From Tachypleus tridentatus (taxonomy: Eukaryota; Arthropoda; Merostomata; Xiphosura; Limulidae): a DNA stretch of 64,000 nt. Positions 44,111 through 57,206 of this stretch are shown one piece after another. Position 1 is the stretch's first letter. Each line of letters starts with the position of its first letter. The position numbers and the translations under genes were made by a program. The notes under the pieces were generated by a model. That model made no database searches. It was not told the origin of the DNA and saw only the letters and a list, made by a program, of their open reading frames with translations. The stretch lies in assembly GCF_004210375.1 (NCBI RefSeq), contig NC_134825.1, positions 64,967,558-65,031,557 of the forward strand, given 5' to 3'.

Positions 44111-46640
44111 AATGTTCATTAATAAAGTCCAAATTAATTGATGTTACTAACACAGCAGGCAGTAATGTTGCTGAGGGATATTCTTTCAACTGGATAAACT
44201 CAAAGAGAATCTCAGATTAGGGAACATTTTATTATCAATATGTACTATATCATTTATTTAATGTGTGAAAATTAGAAAGGAGTTTTCAACTGGTTTAAGA
44301 ATGAAAAAAGTAATTTTGTTCTGATAACATACAATTATAAGGGCATGCAAGGTAAAAGAAGGAGAGTCAACAAATTGAGGTCACTGTATGGACTGCTACT
44401 ATTATCACAAAAATAAGCTCAATATAGCTTTTCAGATTCATGTGTATCTCAAAAATGACTTAACAAAAATAAGACAGAACATGTTAAACCACCATAAAAG
44501 CTTAAAACTTTCATGTAAAAGCAGTTTACCTAAAAAACAAATATCTTATACTGCTTGCAAGAAACTAATACACTTTTTCTTTGAAAGGGGATAGGTAATA
44601 AATAGATTACTTTAAATGGCCAAATAGTTTTTCTGTTATTCACTTACTTTTCAATTAGTTTTGTGGAATTTCAAAAAAACACATTATTGTACAAGAACTG
44701 TCAAGTGTAAAATATGGCTTCTCTAATCCCTCTACAAGGAATTTTTCTATATTTTTAACATATAACATTTAATAGACAACAATGGGCCCCCTAGACTATT
44801 CTAGTTGTCCCATTCATTACAGTTCATGGACGTAGATGTAATGCTTCCCATTAAATTCAATTGTCGAATTAGAAAGATGCTAATCACAGTGTTACTGCTA
44901 TGCCTAAGTTATAGCACCAGAAGTATTGATAGATCTAGTGTATAACTCATGTTCAATGTCTGTTTCATTTACATTGCATGAACTGTTTTATATTCCTGAA
45001 ACCAAACAAATATTTTAATTTTTATGAAAAATATATTAATATATAAGCATATTACACTCAAGGAAAAGTGTGTTAATTTAGATCTGAAAAAAAAAAAATG
45101 AACAGCCAAATATAATATTTAATAATGCAAAAGGCATTTTAATATTACTGTTGTAGGTTGTAGCACTATCCTTTAAGGTTGGGTTCATACTCTAGAAACT
45201 TCAAGTCAAGAAATAACCTCTTTTATAATTTCAATTTATAACACTTCAGTGAAGCCTCATTTTTAATATTAACATACTGAAAAATGCAGAGGAGCTACAA
45301 ATGAAACTTAAATAGACTAGTAGTGCTAGCAGAAAATGGAATAGCCTCAGCTAGGTGGGCCAAACAACCTCCTTCAAATGTAAAATATGAACCATGAGAA
45401 GAAATTTATTAAAGTTTTGGACTGTTTTTCTTAAGTGTACACAAATTACAATATTGACTCAGACATTACAGATTACAAATGGTGTGGATAATCTTCATAA
45501 AAGTGGTCTGTTTGAGTAGCAGAATGAAGACAAATAAAACATGAATTTAACTATAATTACATGGAAAGATAATTCTGATTTAGTAGCTACTGATAAAAGT
45601 TTTTCTTAAATACACTTAGTTTCATTTGCTATGAATTTGTCAAATAACCTGTGCAGGTTTCTTTTCATACTTTAAACTATGGATTATCTAAACTGCTACT
45701 GAATGATAAAGAATGTAGTTAATTTGGTATTGATGTATTCACTGAAAAGAATGGCTTTCTGTCACTAATGTTTTTGTGTTTAACTCCTTAAACCCAAGTG
45801 TATGGTCCCTGTGTCCTGCTAAAATGCCCAATGTACATATCACATAGTGACAGTTTCTGATAACATTTATGTCTCTTTGACTGAATACTAATTCAAACCA
45901 TGCTATTATTAAAACACTAAGAAAACTTAAGTTTTACAAGGTATGGTAATTATTAGGAAATCATGAAAATAATTCAGGCAGAACTCAAAATGTAATGAGT
46001 TTAAAAGAGTTAATACTTACTGTTGGTTAAACTTTTGAGTTCTGTTATCAAGTTTTAAATGTTCAACCTTCAAGGGTAAATCAATTTAGAAAATGCATAA
46101 ATCAAATTAAGACTTAAAATAAATATGAATTTCAATCAAAGAAATTTTTGCACATAATGTAAAACTAAAAATCAACTTGGTAATCAGTATAACTAATTAA
46201 ATATACTTTTCTTATTTTCATGTATAAAAGAGTAGAATGCATTTTTCCACCAGCTAAGTACCCTTTTGGCCATAATGTCTTGAAATATCTTATGAGGTTC
46301 AGCTGGTTGATTTATATTGGTTCTAAATTCATATAATAAACTAACCAAATGAAACAATTTCTATAATAAAAGTATAATAATGAAAAATAAAAAAAGAAAT
46401 GACATTCAATACATTAAATAAATTTAACAACAGTTAATAAAAGCAATAATGAATTATTAACACAGTGTACCTTATTTAGTATACCATCAAGTGCAAGTAT
46501 AATGTACATTCAACTTTGAAAATGCATACAACCTGAATGTCAAGTCAAAGAAAATATCAGCATTCTTAGTCTTTTTCAAGAAATATTAGAATTAACCCAA
46601 ATTATGCAAATATTAATCCTTTGGTAATTAAAAGCCTAAG
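44111..46640. other. CpG-poor non-coding DNA 5' of YIPF4 coding sequence
   Basis: Probably 5' UTR intron or upstream DNA of YIPF4. A short stretch near 45350-45400 (GCTAGGTGGGCCAAACAACC) resembles the 3' tail of the CR1-like LINE at 26.8 kb, so a tail fragment may be present on the plus strand. Nothing else recognised. Confidence 0.35.
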
Positions 46641-47460
46641 AGGTTAATGCAGATAAAGCACAGGACCAAACAATGTCTTTCTGAGGATTTTCGACATAAT
46701 TAACAGTCAGATATGCGAGTTTACTTTTGATAAGGTAATAGACAAAGAGCAGGTACTTTTAAAGAAGTGTGATAATTATTGTCCTTCAAATTATACACAA
46801 GTTATTCTTACTTCTGTAGAGAAAACTTCTTGTGTGATTTAAAATGAAAAAAAACCTTTGCAGAATGAACTAGTGAAAAATGAATTACTATAAGATAATC
46901 AACATGGATTCATTAAAGCAAAATCTTTGCTTACAACTTTTTTGAGAATGTTAACTGATAGCTGGATGATGGAAGAGGTGTAGTCTTGGTAAACTTAGGT
47001 TTTGAACATTTTTCTGGTAAGGTATCACAGCTAGGAAAATTACATCAATGAGGCAGAGGAATACTTAACTTAGCTAGATGATAGGATATGTGGTTAAAAT
47101 AAATTTAAAAAAACTTTAATCAAACTTGACTTTTATTGTTATTGAAGTGCTTCATGGGACAGTGTTAAGACCTTTTCATCTATATTTATGATATTAATAT
47201 GGGCATAATTAGTAAAGCTTCTAAATGTCACCAAATTTTTTGATATATCTAATTTTATTTTTCTAACAAAATGACTGGTTTATGGAATAATTTACCACAA
47301 CAGTTCAAAGTACTAAAAAAACCTAAACCCACGTTTGATTTTTTTTTGGGAAAATAATCAAACATGAGTTTTGGTTTTTACTTTTCATTTGGGATGGGTA
47401 TCATGTACAGGAGCAGTCTCCAAGATTTGGTCCCATGAAGTCGGTATATTAAAAGTAATT
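46640..47460 (+). mobile_element. Decayed CR1-like LINE
   Basis: Broken translation shows NQHGFIKAKSLLTTFL (the conserved QHGF block of reverse transcriptase), a weak match to the region before the active site around 47140-47200, and KMTGLWNNLPQQFK near 47270-47310, the C-terminal WNxLP signature. Large parts between these are lost. Confidence 0.72.
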
Positions 47461-47539
47461 GGTTTATTGAATAGATTTTTTCCATTGTCTTTAATACTCA
47501 TTATAAAATTTTACATATTAGCAATAGCAACTAATTAAC

Positions 47540-47720
47540 ACTAATAATAATATCAACTTCATCCACACTTTCATTGCGTTGGGTAAGTTAAACAAGTTAA
47601 CAATTGTTTCATGAATCTATAAATATATATACTTAGAATTTAAACATTTATGGCTGTTATACTATTACCACGCAAAACAACAAACAAAAACTGTTATCTG
47701 CACCAACAATGTATTTTTAA
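47540..47720 (-). promoter_or_regulatory. Likely start region of the YIPF4 transcription unit
   Basis: No core promoter motif could be assigned. The call rests on a sharp change in CpG density: nearly none for kilobases to the left and about 20 in the next kilobase to the right, as expected where a methylated gene body begins. A 5' non-coding exon would then be spliced to the acceptor-like AG near 42593. Confidence 0.25.
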
Positions 47721-48189
47721 AAAAAAACAAAACCAAAGATATTTTGCCAGTGCCACTAGTAAATTTAAACAAACGAGATAAGCCTAACATTACGTTTAGT
47801 ACATCTAAAAGTTGTTCAGATCAAACTCAGCGGAGCCCTTTCATGACATTTCCGAAATACCTTTTTAGGCATTATTTTTCAGATTTACAGATTAGAAAGT
47901 TAAATTCAGCCTTAATTTACGTGTATAAGGAGCTACTAATTATATTATGGCTTTAATTTTCAAATTTCGCAAATGATTTTTCATTATCACAAAATGCTAC
48001 AACTTACAAACCAGTTTAAATTTCCTAAGTTTAACAAATACAATCTTACTGCATCTGTTTTTGTAAAATAAAAAGGATAAAAAACCAAAATAAACAAATA
48101 ACTCATACCATATGAACTCATAAACGATATACAAATACAGTGTGAGACAAAAAATTATACTTATTTTTACGTACAGATGTCACACTCAC

Positions 48190-48290
48190 AGTGAGTCAAC
48201 CAGTGGGTTAGTGATAAACTTCAAGACTTAAAACTTTAAAATCGATGTTTGATTCCCTGCGGTTAACATAACGCTGCTAACCTATTCTGT
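48190..48290 (+). mobile_element. Degenerate SINE, family B/C type
   Basis: Weak tRNA-like head (AGTGGGTTAGTGATAAAC) and a TTGATTCCCTGCGG block followed by CCTATTCTGTAGC. Strongly diverged. Confidence 0.45.
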
Positions 48291-48607
48291 AGCTTGAGAG
48301 TAATCTATCTACCTATGTTTTATAAACATATCGTGTATGTTCTACCATCTTAAATTAGTATTCGCAAGCAGTGTAACGTATGAAAGGCATCTCATTTGCT
48401 AGGTTAACCATAAATATTGAATGCAACAGTAAAATAGCGATGTTCTATGATAGTTATACAAAACTATTTATTCCCTATCCAAAGGGACAGTTTGCTACTG
48501 GGTCAAAGTTTGAAACATTTGCCACCGATGCCCCCCAGATTCCGCCACTTATGATATAATATTCTATATATATATCTGGCATGTCGCATATGTAGAGTTT
48601 TCACATA

Positions 48608-49200
48608 ATGTGCGCCTGTTTATTTCTCTTTCTATTGACGTCACATTTGTTCTGTACAGGTCTTACATGGCACGTTATGAAAGAATATGGGTGGTATCTC
48701 GAAGTTATGGGCAAAATAGAAGCAAGCAATATAGATAAAGCTATCAATTTAGACCAATGGCTCAACATATGCACGGGAATCAAATGTACACTGCAACATC
48801 AATGGGGAACTGATGAGCCAAACTTGGACCTGGCAACTAACAAAAACTATAATGAACAGCTTTCATTAATGGGTTCAGTAATCAGCCCAGCTATCTCAGT
48901 GGTGGATGGTTCTTGGTATGTGCTTGATAAAAGGGCGAGTAATTGAGTTCTTGACTGACACAGGAGTGACTCTTAGTATATCCTACACTCTGAAGGAAGC
49001 CACGGTACTGGCCATTTTCCACAAACTTCATTCTGATAAGCGGGGAGTTGAATCTCTAACTATATCTAGAAGGCATTACTCACAGAAGAAAGAAATCATC
49101 ACTGACCTTGGTTCTGGCAACTGCATCCTTGGAATGGACTCACTGCACAGCTTATCAGTCAGTTTTATCTATGATATTTATGAACTGATTCTATAAAAGA
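48608..49200 (+). mobile_element. Retroelement aspartic-protease fragment, frameshifted
   Basis: Two overlapping plus-strand frames (48608-48946, where the first frame ends, and 48906-49196) belong to one decayed retropepsin region. The second frame has the catalytic motif Asp-Thr-Gly in a VIEFLTDTGVTLS context and, about 60 residues later, CILGMD, the conserved C-terminal protease block. A frame change near 48925-48940 separates the upstream part. No reverse transcriptase or integrase was recognised downstream. It is probably a remnant of the LTR element whose LTR lies at 49625. Confidence 0.72.
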
Positions 49201-49624
49201 GTTGTCCAATGCCAAACAAACTGGACTCGGAAACAACAAACTGCAAGTCACGAGTGATGTTCCATCATTTATTATAGAGAAGCTTAGTGCATCAGTAGCT
49301 ATGCATAAAATAAACTGTTTTTAATAACTATAAAACAAGCAGCATTGTCTTAGACAGTTATCTGTCTGAATAGGGATGCAATCCTAATGTTTTCTGCAAT
49401 TATGGATGATTGTTTGACCAGATTCGCCTTGGATTAGTCATATTCACGCAGGAAGTCTTGCACCTTATAAAGTTAATGTATGGTCCTCCTCCTTGAGCAC
49501 TGATGTTTCACAGTGTCCACAATAATAGGTAGAGTGGTTAAAATCTGTATTAGTTGATATGAAAGCGTTTGCCTGTCAACAGCTGAAAACTATAATTGTG
49601 ATTAACGGAACACTAAAGAATTCG

Positions 49625-50070
49625 ACCAGGAACATTTATAGATTTCGAACCATTCAACTTTAGTGTATTACTTTCGACATTATTATTTTTTTCTTCGAGA
49701 ATGTTAAATATTTTCATCGATAAAAGTGAGCTTATAAGTGGCGTTAGGCCAACCGAACCAGCTAGCTTAAGCGACATGTGTGTGTCAACCCGGAATTAAT
49801 TTGTTCGTCTTTGAACTGGATTGTCGATAAAATATTCAGTTCTAGACTGAATAGAAAACTCAGTTGTTTGTAAATTTGTAAAAATCTTGTATATAAACCA
49901 TTATTTGTAGTAACTATTAATAATAACCGTTATAATAAATTGTAGTGTTTCTTTTGTACATTAAAGTTATGTGTATCGGTTTTGTTGGCAAATACCATAA
50001 ATTTGGTACATATTAATATTTAATTAACCTATAAATTTAAATTTCAGTATTGTTAACATAAGTAACATGA
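49625..50070 (+). mobile_element. LTR of a Ty3/gypsy-like element (copy 2, left end uncertain)
   Basis: Shares with 15541-16009 the block GGAACATTTATAGATTTCG, the AATTAATTTG and TCGATAA words, the CATTATTT block and a CCATAAATT block in the same order. No clear TGTGACGG start was found, so the left end is truncated or diverged. Confidence 0.55.
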
Positions 50071-50075
50071 TAAAT

Positions 50076-50093
50076 CGGAGACTCGTCCGAAAT
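50076..50093 (+). other. Primer-binding-site-like sequence next to LTR copy 2
   Basis: CGGAGACTCGTCCGAAAT corresponds position by position to the site after LTR copy 1. Between the two, the inferred ancestral site is close to that used with proline tRNA. Confidence 0.45.
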
Positions 50094-50283
50094 ACATGAT
50101 AATAGGTAACAATATTTTCTGCTCTTTGGTGATGTATGTCCTGTTGTCCATCATTTTATAATATAGTCCTGTCTCTCCTGCATTAACTACCTGTTGAGAA
50201 ATATATCATTTTTCTTTGTTGAATTCAAGGAACCATAACCTGAACCACGCATTACTACTGGCCGACCCAGCTTCTCCTTGTTC

Positions 50284-50395
50284 TCCGCTGGCACAGCGTT
50301 AAGTCTAACGAACTTACAACGAAAAAAGGGGTTCAATTCCCCTATGTAGACACAGCAGATAGCACAATGTGGCTTTACTATAAGAAAAATAAACA
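50284..50395 (+). mobile_element. Family B SINE
   Basis: TCCGCTGGCACAGCGTTAAG head, GGGGTTCAATTCCCC block, then ACACAGCAGATAGCACAATG and TATAAGAAAAATAAAC tail. Well preserved. Confidence 0.85.
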
Positions 50396-50654
50396 AATAC
50401 AACTTCAACTTATGCAGGTTGAAGCAATGCTTAAACTTGACAAATCCGCTTTTACCTGCCTGAAGCTCATTGGCATCCACAACACTTCCATCCGCAGTAA
50501 AGAATTATGTATTGTTACAAATTATGTGCTTTCTCACATATAGCCATGCTATCAATAACAGAGCCTTTTTTTGTTGTTCACTGATACACATATTTAACTA
50601 TTTCTTCATTTTTCCCATGAATTGATTCCTTTTAAGTATTTAATAAACCTTAGC

Positions 50655-50927
50655 GGCCCGGCATGGCCATGTGGGTTAAGGCATTCTACTCGTAATCCGA
50701 AAGTCGCGGGTTCGAATCTCCGTAACACCAAACATATTTGCCCTTTCAGCCGTGGGGGCGTTATAATGTGACGGTCATTCCCACTATTCGTTGGTAAAAG
50801 AGTAGCTCAAGAGTTGGCGGTGGGTGGTGATGACTATCTGCCTTCCCTCTAGTCTTACACTGCTAAATTATGGACGGCTAGCGCAGATAGGCCTCGTGTA
50901 GCTTTGCGCGAAATTTTAAAAAAATAA
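50655..50927 (+). mobile_element. Family A SINE with 10-bp target-site duplication
   Basis: Flanked by AAACCTTAGC at 50645-50654 and 50928-50937. One of the best preserved copies: GGCCCGGCATGGCCATG head, intact B-box-like GGTTCGAATC, tail GCTTTGCGCGAAATTT plus A-run. Confidence 0.94.
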
Positions 50928-51437
50928 AAACCTTAGCACTTACAGAGGCAGAAGCCTTAACACTTGCGTGAATTTTCTCTTCATACTTCAAAATTTATTC
51001 ACACCATATTTCTGTCCTATAGATGCTGAGCTCATCCCACTTTATAACTTATCACGATCTAATTTCTTCAGTTTAATATCAAGATTTCTCTTTCCCTCGC
51101 TAAGAATTGGAGGTGCTTTACGTTTGGATTCCATACTGCTATCTAAGGTTAACTACGAAAAGCAGTAAAACTTGCAAAAATAAATTAAGTGCATGCTCCT
51201 GAACGTGGTGGGGATAGCTCGGAAAGCTGGAAAATAGTTATTTCTATCAGTTACTGGGTATTAACTGCACATCACAAGGATTTTGTGTCTTATATTTAAA
51301 ATTTCTATTATACTACTTTTTATATATATTATACCAATTAATATAGCAAAAAATCTTACCCAGTATCCCATGATTTAATAGTAGGTAAGTTTTAAGTTCT
51401 TTTATGATGACGAGAAACCAACTTAAATTAAAAATGT

Positions 51438-51585
51438 ATTCTAAAGACGGCTGGTATGGGTATTGAAACTTTAATTAAAATAAAGTACAGAACAACGTGT
51501 CGACCTTCTTAGGTCATCTGGAGGTCGAGACATTGTTCTGTATTTTAATTAAAGTTATAACACTCATACCATTAGTCTTGAGAAT
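51438..51585. mobile_element. Palindromic MITE, second member
   Basis: Arms at about 51438-51506 and 51522-51585 pair with small mismatches. The outer part (GACGGCTGGTATGGG) and the inner GACCTTCTTAGGTCATC are shared with the element at 6884-7067, while the middle of the arm (TTTAATTAAAATAAAGTACA) is different. Confidence 0.8.
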
Positions 51586-53373
51586 GCAAATAAGTTCTTT
51601 ATTCTATAAGGCAATATTTTAAAAAAATCTCGAATTCCTCCTACTGTTGAACACGTTACACATTTTCTCTAGGTATCTTGTCTATTTTATCCACCCCCAA
51701 TAACGATGAAATGAAACGTAAAGTGCTCACTATAAAACCGTCATTATTTGGACAAACCATCACTTTTATATCCGTCAATTTTGTTTCTTTACAGAAAATC
51801 AGATCCCTACCCACCTAACACATCCCTTCTGTCAGTAGTTCTCTGTTACGTTTAATTATATATAATCTATAATCAATAGAAAGTCAGTGTTTACACCTAT
51901 CAAATGACGTATTATATTACTTGGTATTTGGAACAGATAGATGTCAGTTTCAGATATAACGACTGTCTTGAATGAATTTGTAACGGTTTATGTGCCTAGT
52001 CAGCAATTCAGAAAAAAATTTAAAGTTAAGGGAAATTTTGCATGGTATTAGTTATATCTTTATAGCATTATTTAATTATAAAATTCATTATAAATATATA
52101 TACTGTTACGAACATAGAGCTGCTTGAGATAAACGAATGTAGTTTCATGTTACAAGTTGAAATCATTCCAGAAAGGAAAAAGGGGAAAGTAAGGTTTATT
52201 TTGGTTTTACTTTCGTGGTTACAAGGTCGGTCAAATTAACCAAGCCCATATTGAGAAAGTTCGAGCGATATAGAACACTCGTATATTTGCGTGATGGATG
52301 AACGGAGCATAATCAAATTACCCGTGTTTTGCAGACAATTGGTGTGTTTACTTATGTATATAAACGAATCCGTGTTGGGCAAACCCATATTGTAAGAGGG
52401 TTTGCTGTACCTGATATTTTTAAGGTCCACTGAGGTATTTTTGGACGTTTTTCATGAGAGATTTTGAATTGATGGCGATCAATCTTTAGTTGTTTAGCAA
52501 TTTTATCATGTTTAACCTTAGAAATATTGGAGGGTTAAACTCTCCCTACTTTCATGTGGGAAAAAACAATTGTGTGTGTGTGTGTGGCACCTGCTTTCTG
52601 AGAGAAACGATGTTACTGTTTCTGTATGAATAACTTTATATTCTCTAATTCTAAAACATATTTTTCTTTAAGAATCTTTTTCTGGATATCTCTGGAGAAG
52701 TGTTTCCTGATGTTTAATGCACTTTCTAATTACTTTTGACTTAGTGTTAAGAATAAATATTAATCACACTTTGTCTTGCATTGTGTGCAACCTTGATTTT
52801 GCCACTAACTCAAGACAAGTTTTAAACTATATAAATATTTTCCTGTTTGAAACTCTAGTTATGTAGGCACAATAATTATTTGCCAATAATCGGTGTGCTT
52901 AAGGATACAACATGGTTGTTGGTTGTGACTTAGCCATCACAAAATTCAAAACAACAATCATGCTTGAATTAATAACCATTAAAAATTCATGACCAATTTT
53001 CTCTATCTTGACTTTCTATTATATATAATCAAATTAATAATTTTCCTGGCTTCTTTCCTTTCACCAGATCATCCAAAGGATTACACAAATTCATTCCCTT
53101 ACTTATCACCTATATTCTCATATGAAAGATTAGAGCTTATTCCACAAGTGACTCTTTTCTGACAACTCTTAAGAGTGATCCCAGGTTCACCCACAACCAA
53201 GAGAAACCACTTTTTGGAAATGAAAATTCATTAGACATATCATGAAACAGAAAGCAAAATCGAAATATTTTCAGGAGTAAAATAACATCAACATTTTAGC
53301 TTTTACTAATTAAACCAAAGGTAAACTTAGTATATTTATATAATATTTCAGCAGTTTATGGTACAAAATGTTT
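51586..53373. other. Non-coding DNA spanning a CpG boundary
   Basis: CpG is frequent up to about 52490 and rare after it. A GT microsatellite lies at 52571-52586. The sequence CCCATATTG occurs at about 52237 and 52383 but no larger repeat could be built from it. No exon recognised. Confidence 0.35.
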
Positions 53374-53487
53374 TGCCCCCCCAGTAGCACACCTTTTGAC
53401 TCACACTGTTAGAAACCAGGTTTCAATACCCATTGGGGCAGAGCACACATAGCCCATTGTGTAGTTTTGTGCTTAATTCAAAACAAA
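53374..53487 (+). mobile_element. Family C SINE
   Basis: Contains GTTAGAAACCAGGTTTCAATA, a CAGAGCACACATAGCCCATT block and the tail GTGCTTAATTCAAAACAAAC. A 7-bp duplication AAAATGT may flank it. It is the only clear SINE in the CpG-poor block of DBF4. Confidence 0.82.
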
Positions 53488-56400
53488 CCTAAAATGTCTT
53501 CATTATTTAAAGATATTTTAATAAATATATTCAGTGCTATATTCTATAATTAAATTGATTTCATTATTAAAAGGTTTCCCTGATTAAATGTTTCAGTTGC
53601 AAATATTTTGGTAAATTTGTTTGTTTTGAACTTTATCTTGAAATAAGGCAAGAAAGGAATAGGTTCATAAAAATAAGGCCTGCAGTCATATTTTCCATTC
53701 ATTTGCAAGGTTGCCAGTAATTCATATATTTAAGGACAGTCAGTAAAAAAAATAAAAAAAAATCCCATTTTAATATTGTTTATATGAATGTGAATAGTAA
53801 AAATTGTTTTTTTAACAATGTAGTAGAAAATGTCAGTTTCTCAGTCTGTCAGTAAAAATGAAACTGTAAAATTGACAATCCTGTTCATGTACCTTAAGTA
53901 GGTGGAAAATAAAACAGATATCCATGCTATTTCATTTTAAAAGGTTTGTTACACAATTTTCATTTTCAAAGCACCTCATTCCTCCCTGAAGGTTTTCCAA
54001 AATTCGTAAATCTTACGAAGATGGCAGTTTCCTAGTAGCCATTTTGACAGTTCAATTGCACAGTAATTTATAGGCCTGCATCTGGAGACTTGTCCAGATA
54101 CGTATCATTTACACAGAGCACAACCAAATGTGACAAGATTCAAAAAATAATTTTAATATAACATACTCAACCCTCTACAGTTGTTGAAATAGGCAATAAA
54201 TGTCTGAAAGTGCAGTTTTACATTATTCTTTGCTTTGTCCTTGTGCTGTGTGGAACTGTCATTTCATTCCAGCAGAATTATAAAAAAATCAAACGAAAAA
54301 AACACCCAATTTAGTGCAAGACTAACACTGTTTAAGACAACTACTTGTTTTATTGGGTCACTTGTTTCCTTTACTGTCTGTATATTCCCAAAACATGCAT
54401 TTTGCAAATACTTTTATTTTTCTGTGGATTTCAGAAAGTCTGAATATCATGACATTAGCCAATACCACACACACAACTTAGCTGTTTCTTAAAAGTTTAC
54501 AAACACTTAAGATAGTTTTTTTCATCTCAGGTACATGAAAATGTGTTGCAATAACAGCAGAATCTAACCCCAAGTTAGAGTGGCTAGAGCACAGTGGACC
54601 ATAAAAAAAAAAAAAGCATTCAACCTCAACCAACACAGCAGTATTCTAATATGAGTAAATAGTACATGTTAGGAAGAGGGTCTTCCACCACTCATCTTGG
54701 AGATGGAAACTGGAAGGGAGGAATATCTTCTAGTCTAGGGATCTGTATCACCATCTGTGTATGTCCAACACCAGTACCCCTTGGGAAGTAACATTCAGAC
54801 AATGGGTGGAAGGTGAAGAGCAATGTGGCAGTTCAGAATCCAGTGGCACTGGGATAGGAAGAGATATTCGAGCTACTCTCATATAAGGAATTATGTGGCT
54901 GGTCTAGCTCCAACCAACTATTATTGAAGGAGAGTTGCAGCTGCTTTACATGAAAAAATATGAGTGTAGGTGGGAGTATCAAGGCTATTGGCAATTTGCA
55001 CATACACAGGCCAGTGCAAGTCAGGAAAAGCAATTCTGTGAATGGAGATTATATACAATATTGAAAATATTATAATATTTTAATGTTTCATACTTATAAT
55101 TTTATCTTCATTTTCTCCTAGATCTAACAAGTTATCAAATATTGTAAAACAGAAGTGAGATTACACCTCAAAATGGGAGTAAGAACAGCTGAGAATGATT
55201 ATGTATATTCATATAAATAGTTATGTATTGTTACTTTTCATTTACATCATATACATTCAAAACAACAAGTAACAATTTATCATACATACTATGGACACAG
55301 CAGTTGTTTAGTTTAACAAAGCATATGAAATAGCTTGATGTGTGGGTATATTGGTATTTACAATCATGGTTCTTCAGTACTGCCCAGTAATAACTGAAGT
55401 AAAGGTATGGATAACTTAATGTATGCATTTTTAAAACTGTGTTTAAGGGGTCTTATTATAATGTTGTACTATGGATACTGGATCCTGAACATGGAAGTAA
55501 GGTGGTTGAATAATTAATATCTTCATGAGAAACTGGAATATAAACTGATGTTTCATTAAACAAATTTAAACTACAGGTAACACTAATGTTTGTTTGTTGT
55601 TATACATTAAGCTGTATAATGCACTGTCTATGCTAAGCCTAGCACAAAGTTCCAACCTCAATCTTACTGCTGAGCCACCTGAAGGTAGGTAATATTGACT
55701 TTATAACAGAAATCCACACAAAGAAAACAAAGTCTACATATTAACTGTCAGTTATTTTAGTTTAAAATGTTCTGTGTGTCCTAATAAAGTAACACTTAAA
55801 CATTCTAACAAACTTTCTGAAAAATAGCACATAAAATTTAAATATTCTACTTACAATATGTACCAGGTGTACATTTTTGTATTCATTGTTTCAATATCTA
55901 TTTGCAATTAAAATGTGAAAATTTATATTTGTGTTAATCATTTAAATATAATTTTGATACCTATGTTTTAAAACTTAATTTTCACACTTTTACAAGAAAA
56001 TAATTTGAACTTAGTATACTGACATTTTTTATTTAAATACTAAAAAAACACATTTTATACAAATACAACAGAGATTAAAATACCACTTTATTTCAGTAAT
56101 ACATACTTTATCAATGATCAACACCTATATACATAGTTGAAGTTTGCACTTAGTAACAAAATATATTTTATTAGAATAAACTACACACCATTATCTACAT
56201 ATATATGTAAAGAGGGAAACCATACAGATAAAGTTTTGTTAATCCCTTGAATACAAAGAACAGATGTACAAATTCATAAAAAACAAAGTTTAAAATTTAC
56301 ATAAGACACAATTTGAAATTTTATAATCATATCCATGAACATAGTTGTGTAATAGCAAGTTCCTGAGAACAGATGTTAAAGAATGTTTTTTCCATGAAAA

Positions 56401-56963
56401 CAAAAATATACATTTATACTAACCAGTAAATATTTTATAGAGAAAACTGTATTAAAATACTGTATGGACATTAAATTACTTCCTGCATTTTAATTCTGGT
56501 TTTCCTGTACAATAGACCTCAGCTTAACCAATCTTTAGAATGGTACATCTTAGAACTAAAGTATTTCAAACATTTGGTATTTTTCTGTTTATGATTCAAA
56601 CTCAATTTATAAGGTGAGAATGGCATCTGTTTTCAGACTATTAATCAATATTAATAAACATGACATATTAGCAACTTCAACAAATGTTAAAATAAGAAAA
56701 CTTGAAATTTTTATTTCATTTGTCTGGAAAATCATTGGTATTCTTGTAGGGCTGGAGAGACTATTCAATTTGTCGAATTTCAAGTTTTTGCTGTTTGTGA
56801 AGTACCAGCATCCACTGAAACTTTTTAAATCTCTCCTGAGCAATAACAATAATTGCAATACCCTATTACAAGTGTACGTAATAGGATATTAATAATTAAT
56901 TAATAATAATTGCAATACTATTACAATTGCATGTAGAAAAATACATTTGCAAAATACTGTAGG
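53488..56963. other. Region downstream of DBF4
   Basis: CpG-poor. No exon recognised on either strand. A slightly GC-richer stretch at about 54555-55040 opens with AGTTAGAGTGGCTAGAG and may be distantly related to sequence near 32590; I could not establish this by eye. Confidence 0.35.
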
Positions 56964-56969
56964 TTTATT
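56964..56969 (-). terminator. Candidate DBF4 polyadenylation signal
   Basis: AATAAA on the minus strand (TTTATT here) about 240 bases past the stop codon. It is well placed for a short 3' UTR. Confidence 0.4.
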
Positions 56970-57206
56970 GCATATTTTAATGTTATATTTATATGCAAAA
57001 TCTGAGTTAAATCCAAATAATTCATTGACAGCACAACTATACTAACAATACAAAAATAAAGATTTTGGGTACTTGTTCTTATATCTATGGTTTGCCTTAG
57101 CAACTTAATTGAGCTTGATCTATTAAATACAAATATAAATAATACAAAATAAATGTCATATGCACTGCTAAGTCTAAAAACCACATACATAAATGTGAAT
57201 ACATTA

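Noticed and set aside
52236-52430. Minus-strand frame near a repeated CCCATATTG word
   Set aside because: I could not match it to a transposase or any host protein; two 9-base words are too little to call a repeat.
54555-55040. Resemblance between 54.56 kb and 32.58 kb (TAGAGTGG.TAG words)
   Set aside because: Only a short opening stretch matches by eye; the rest could not be aligned, so a shared repeat is not claimed.
56607-57190. Overlapping frames on both strands after the DBF4 stop
   Set aside because: All are short and AT-rich with no family resemblance; more likely 3' UTR or spacer.
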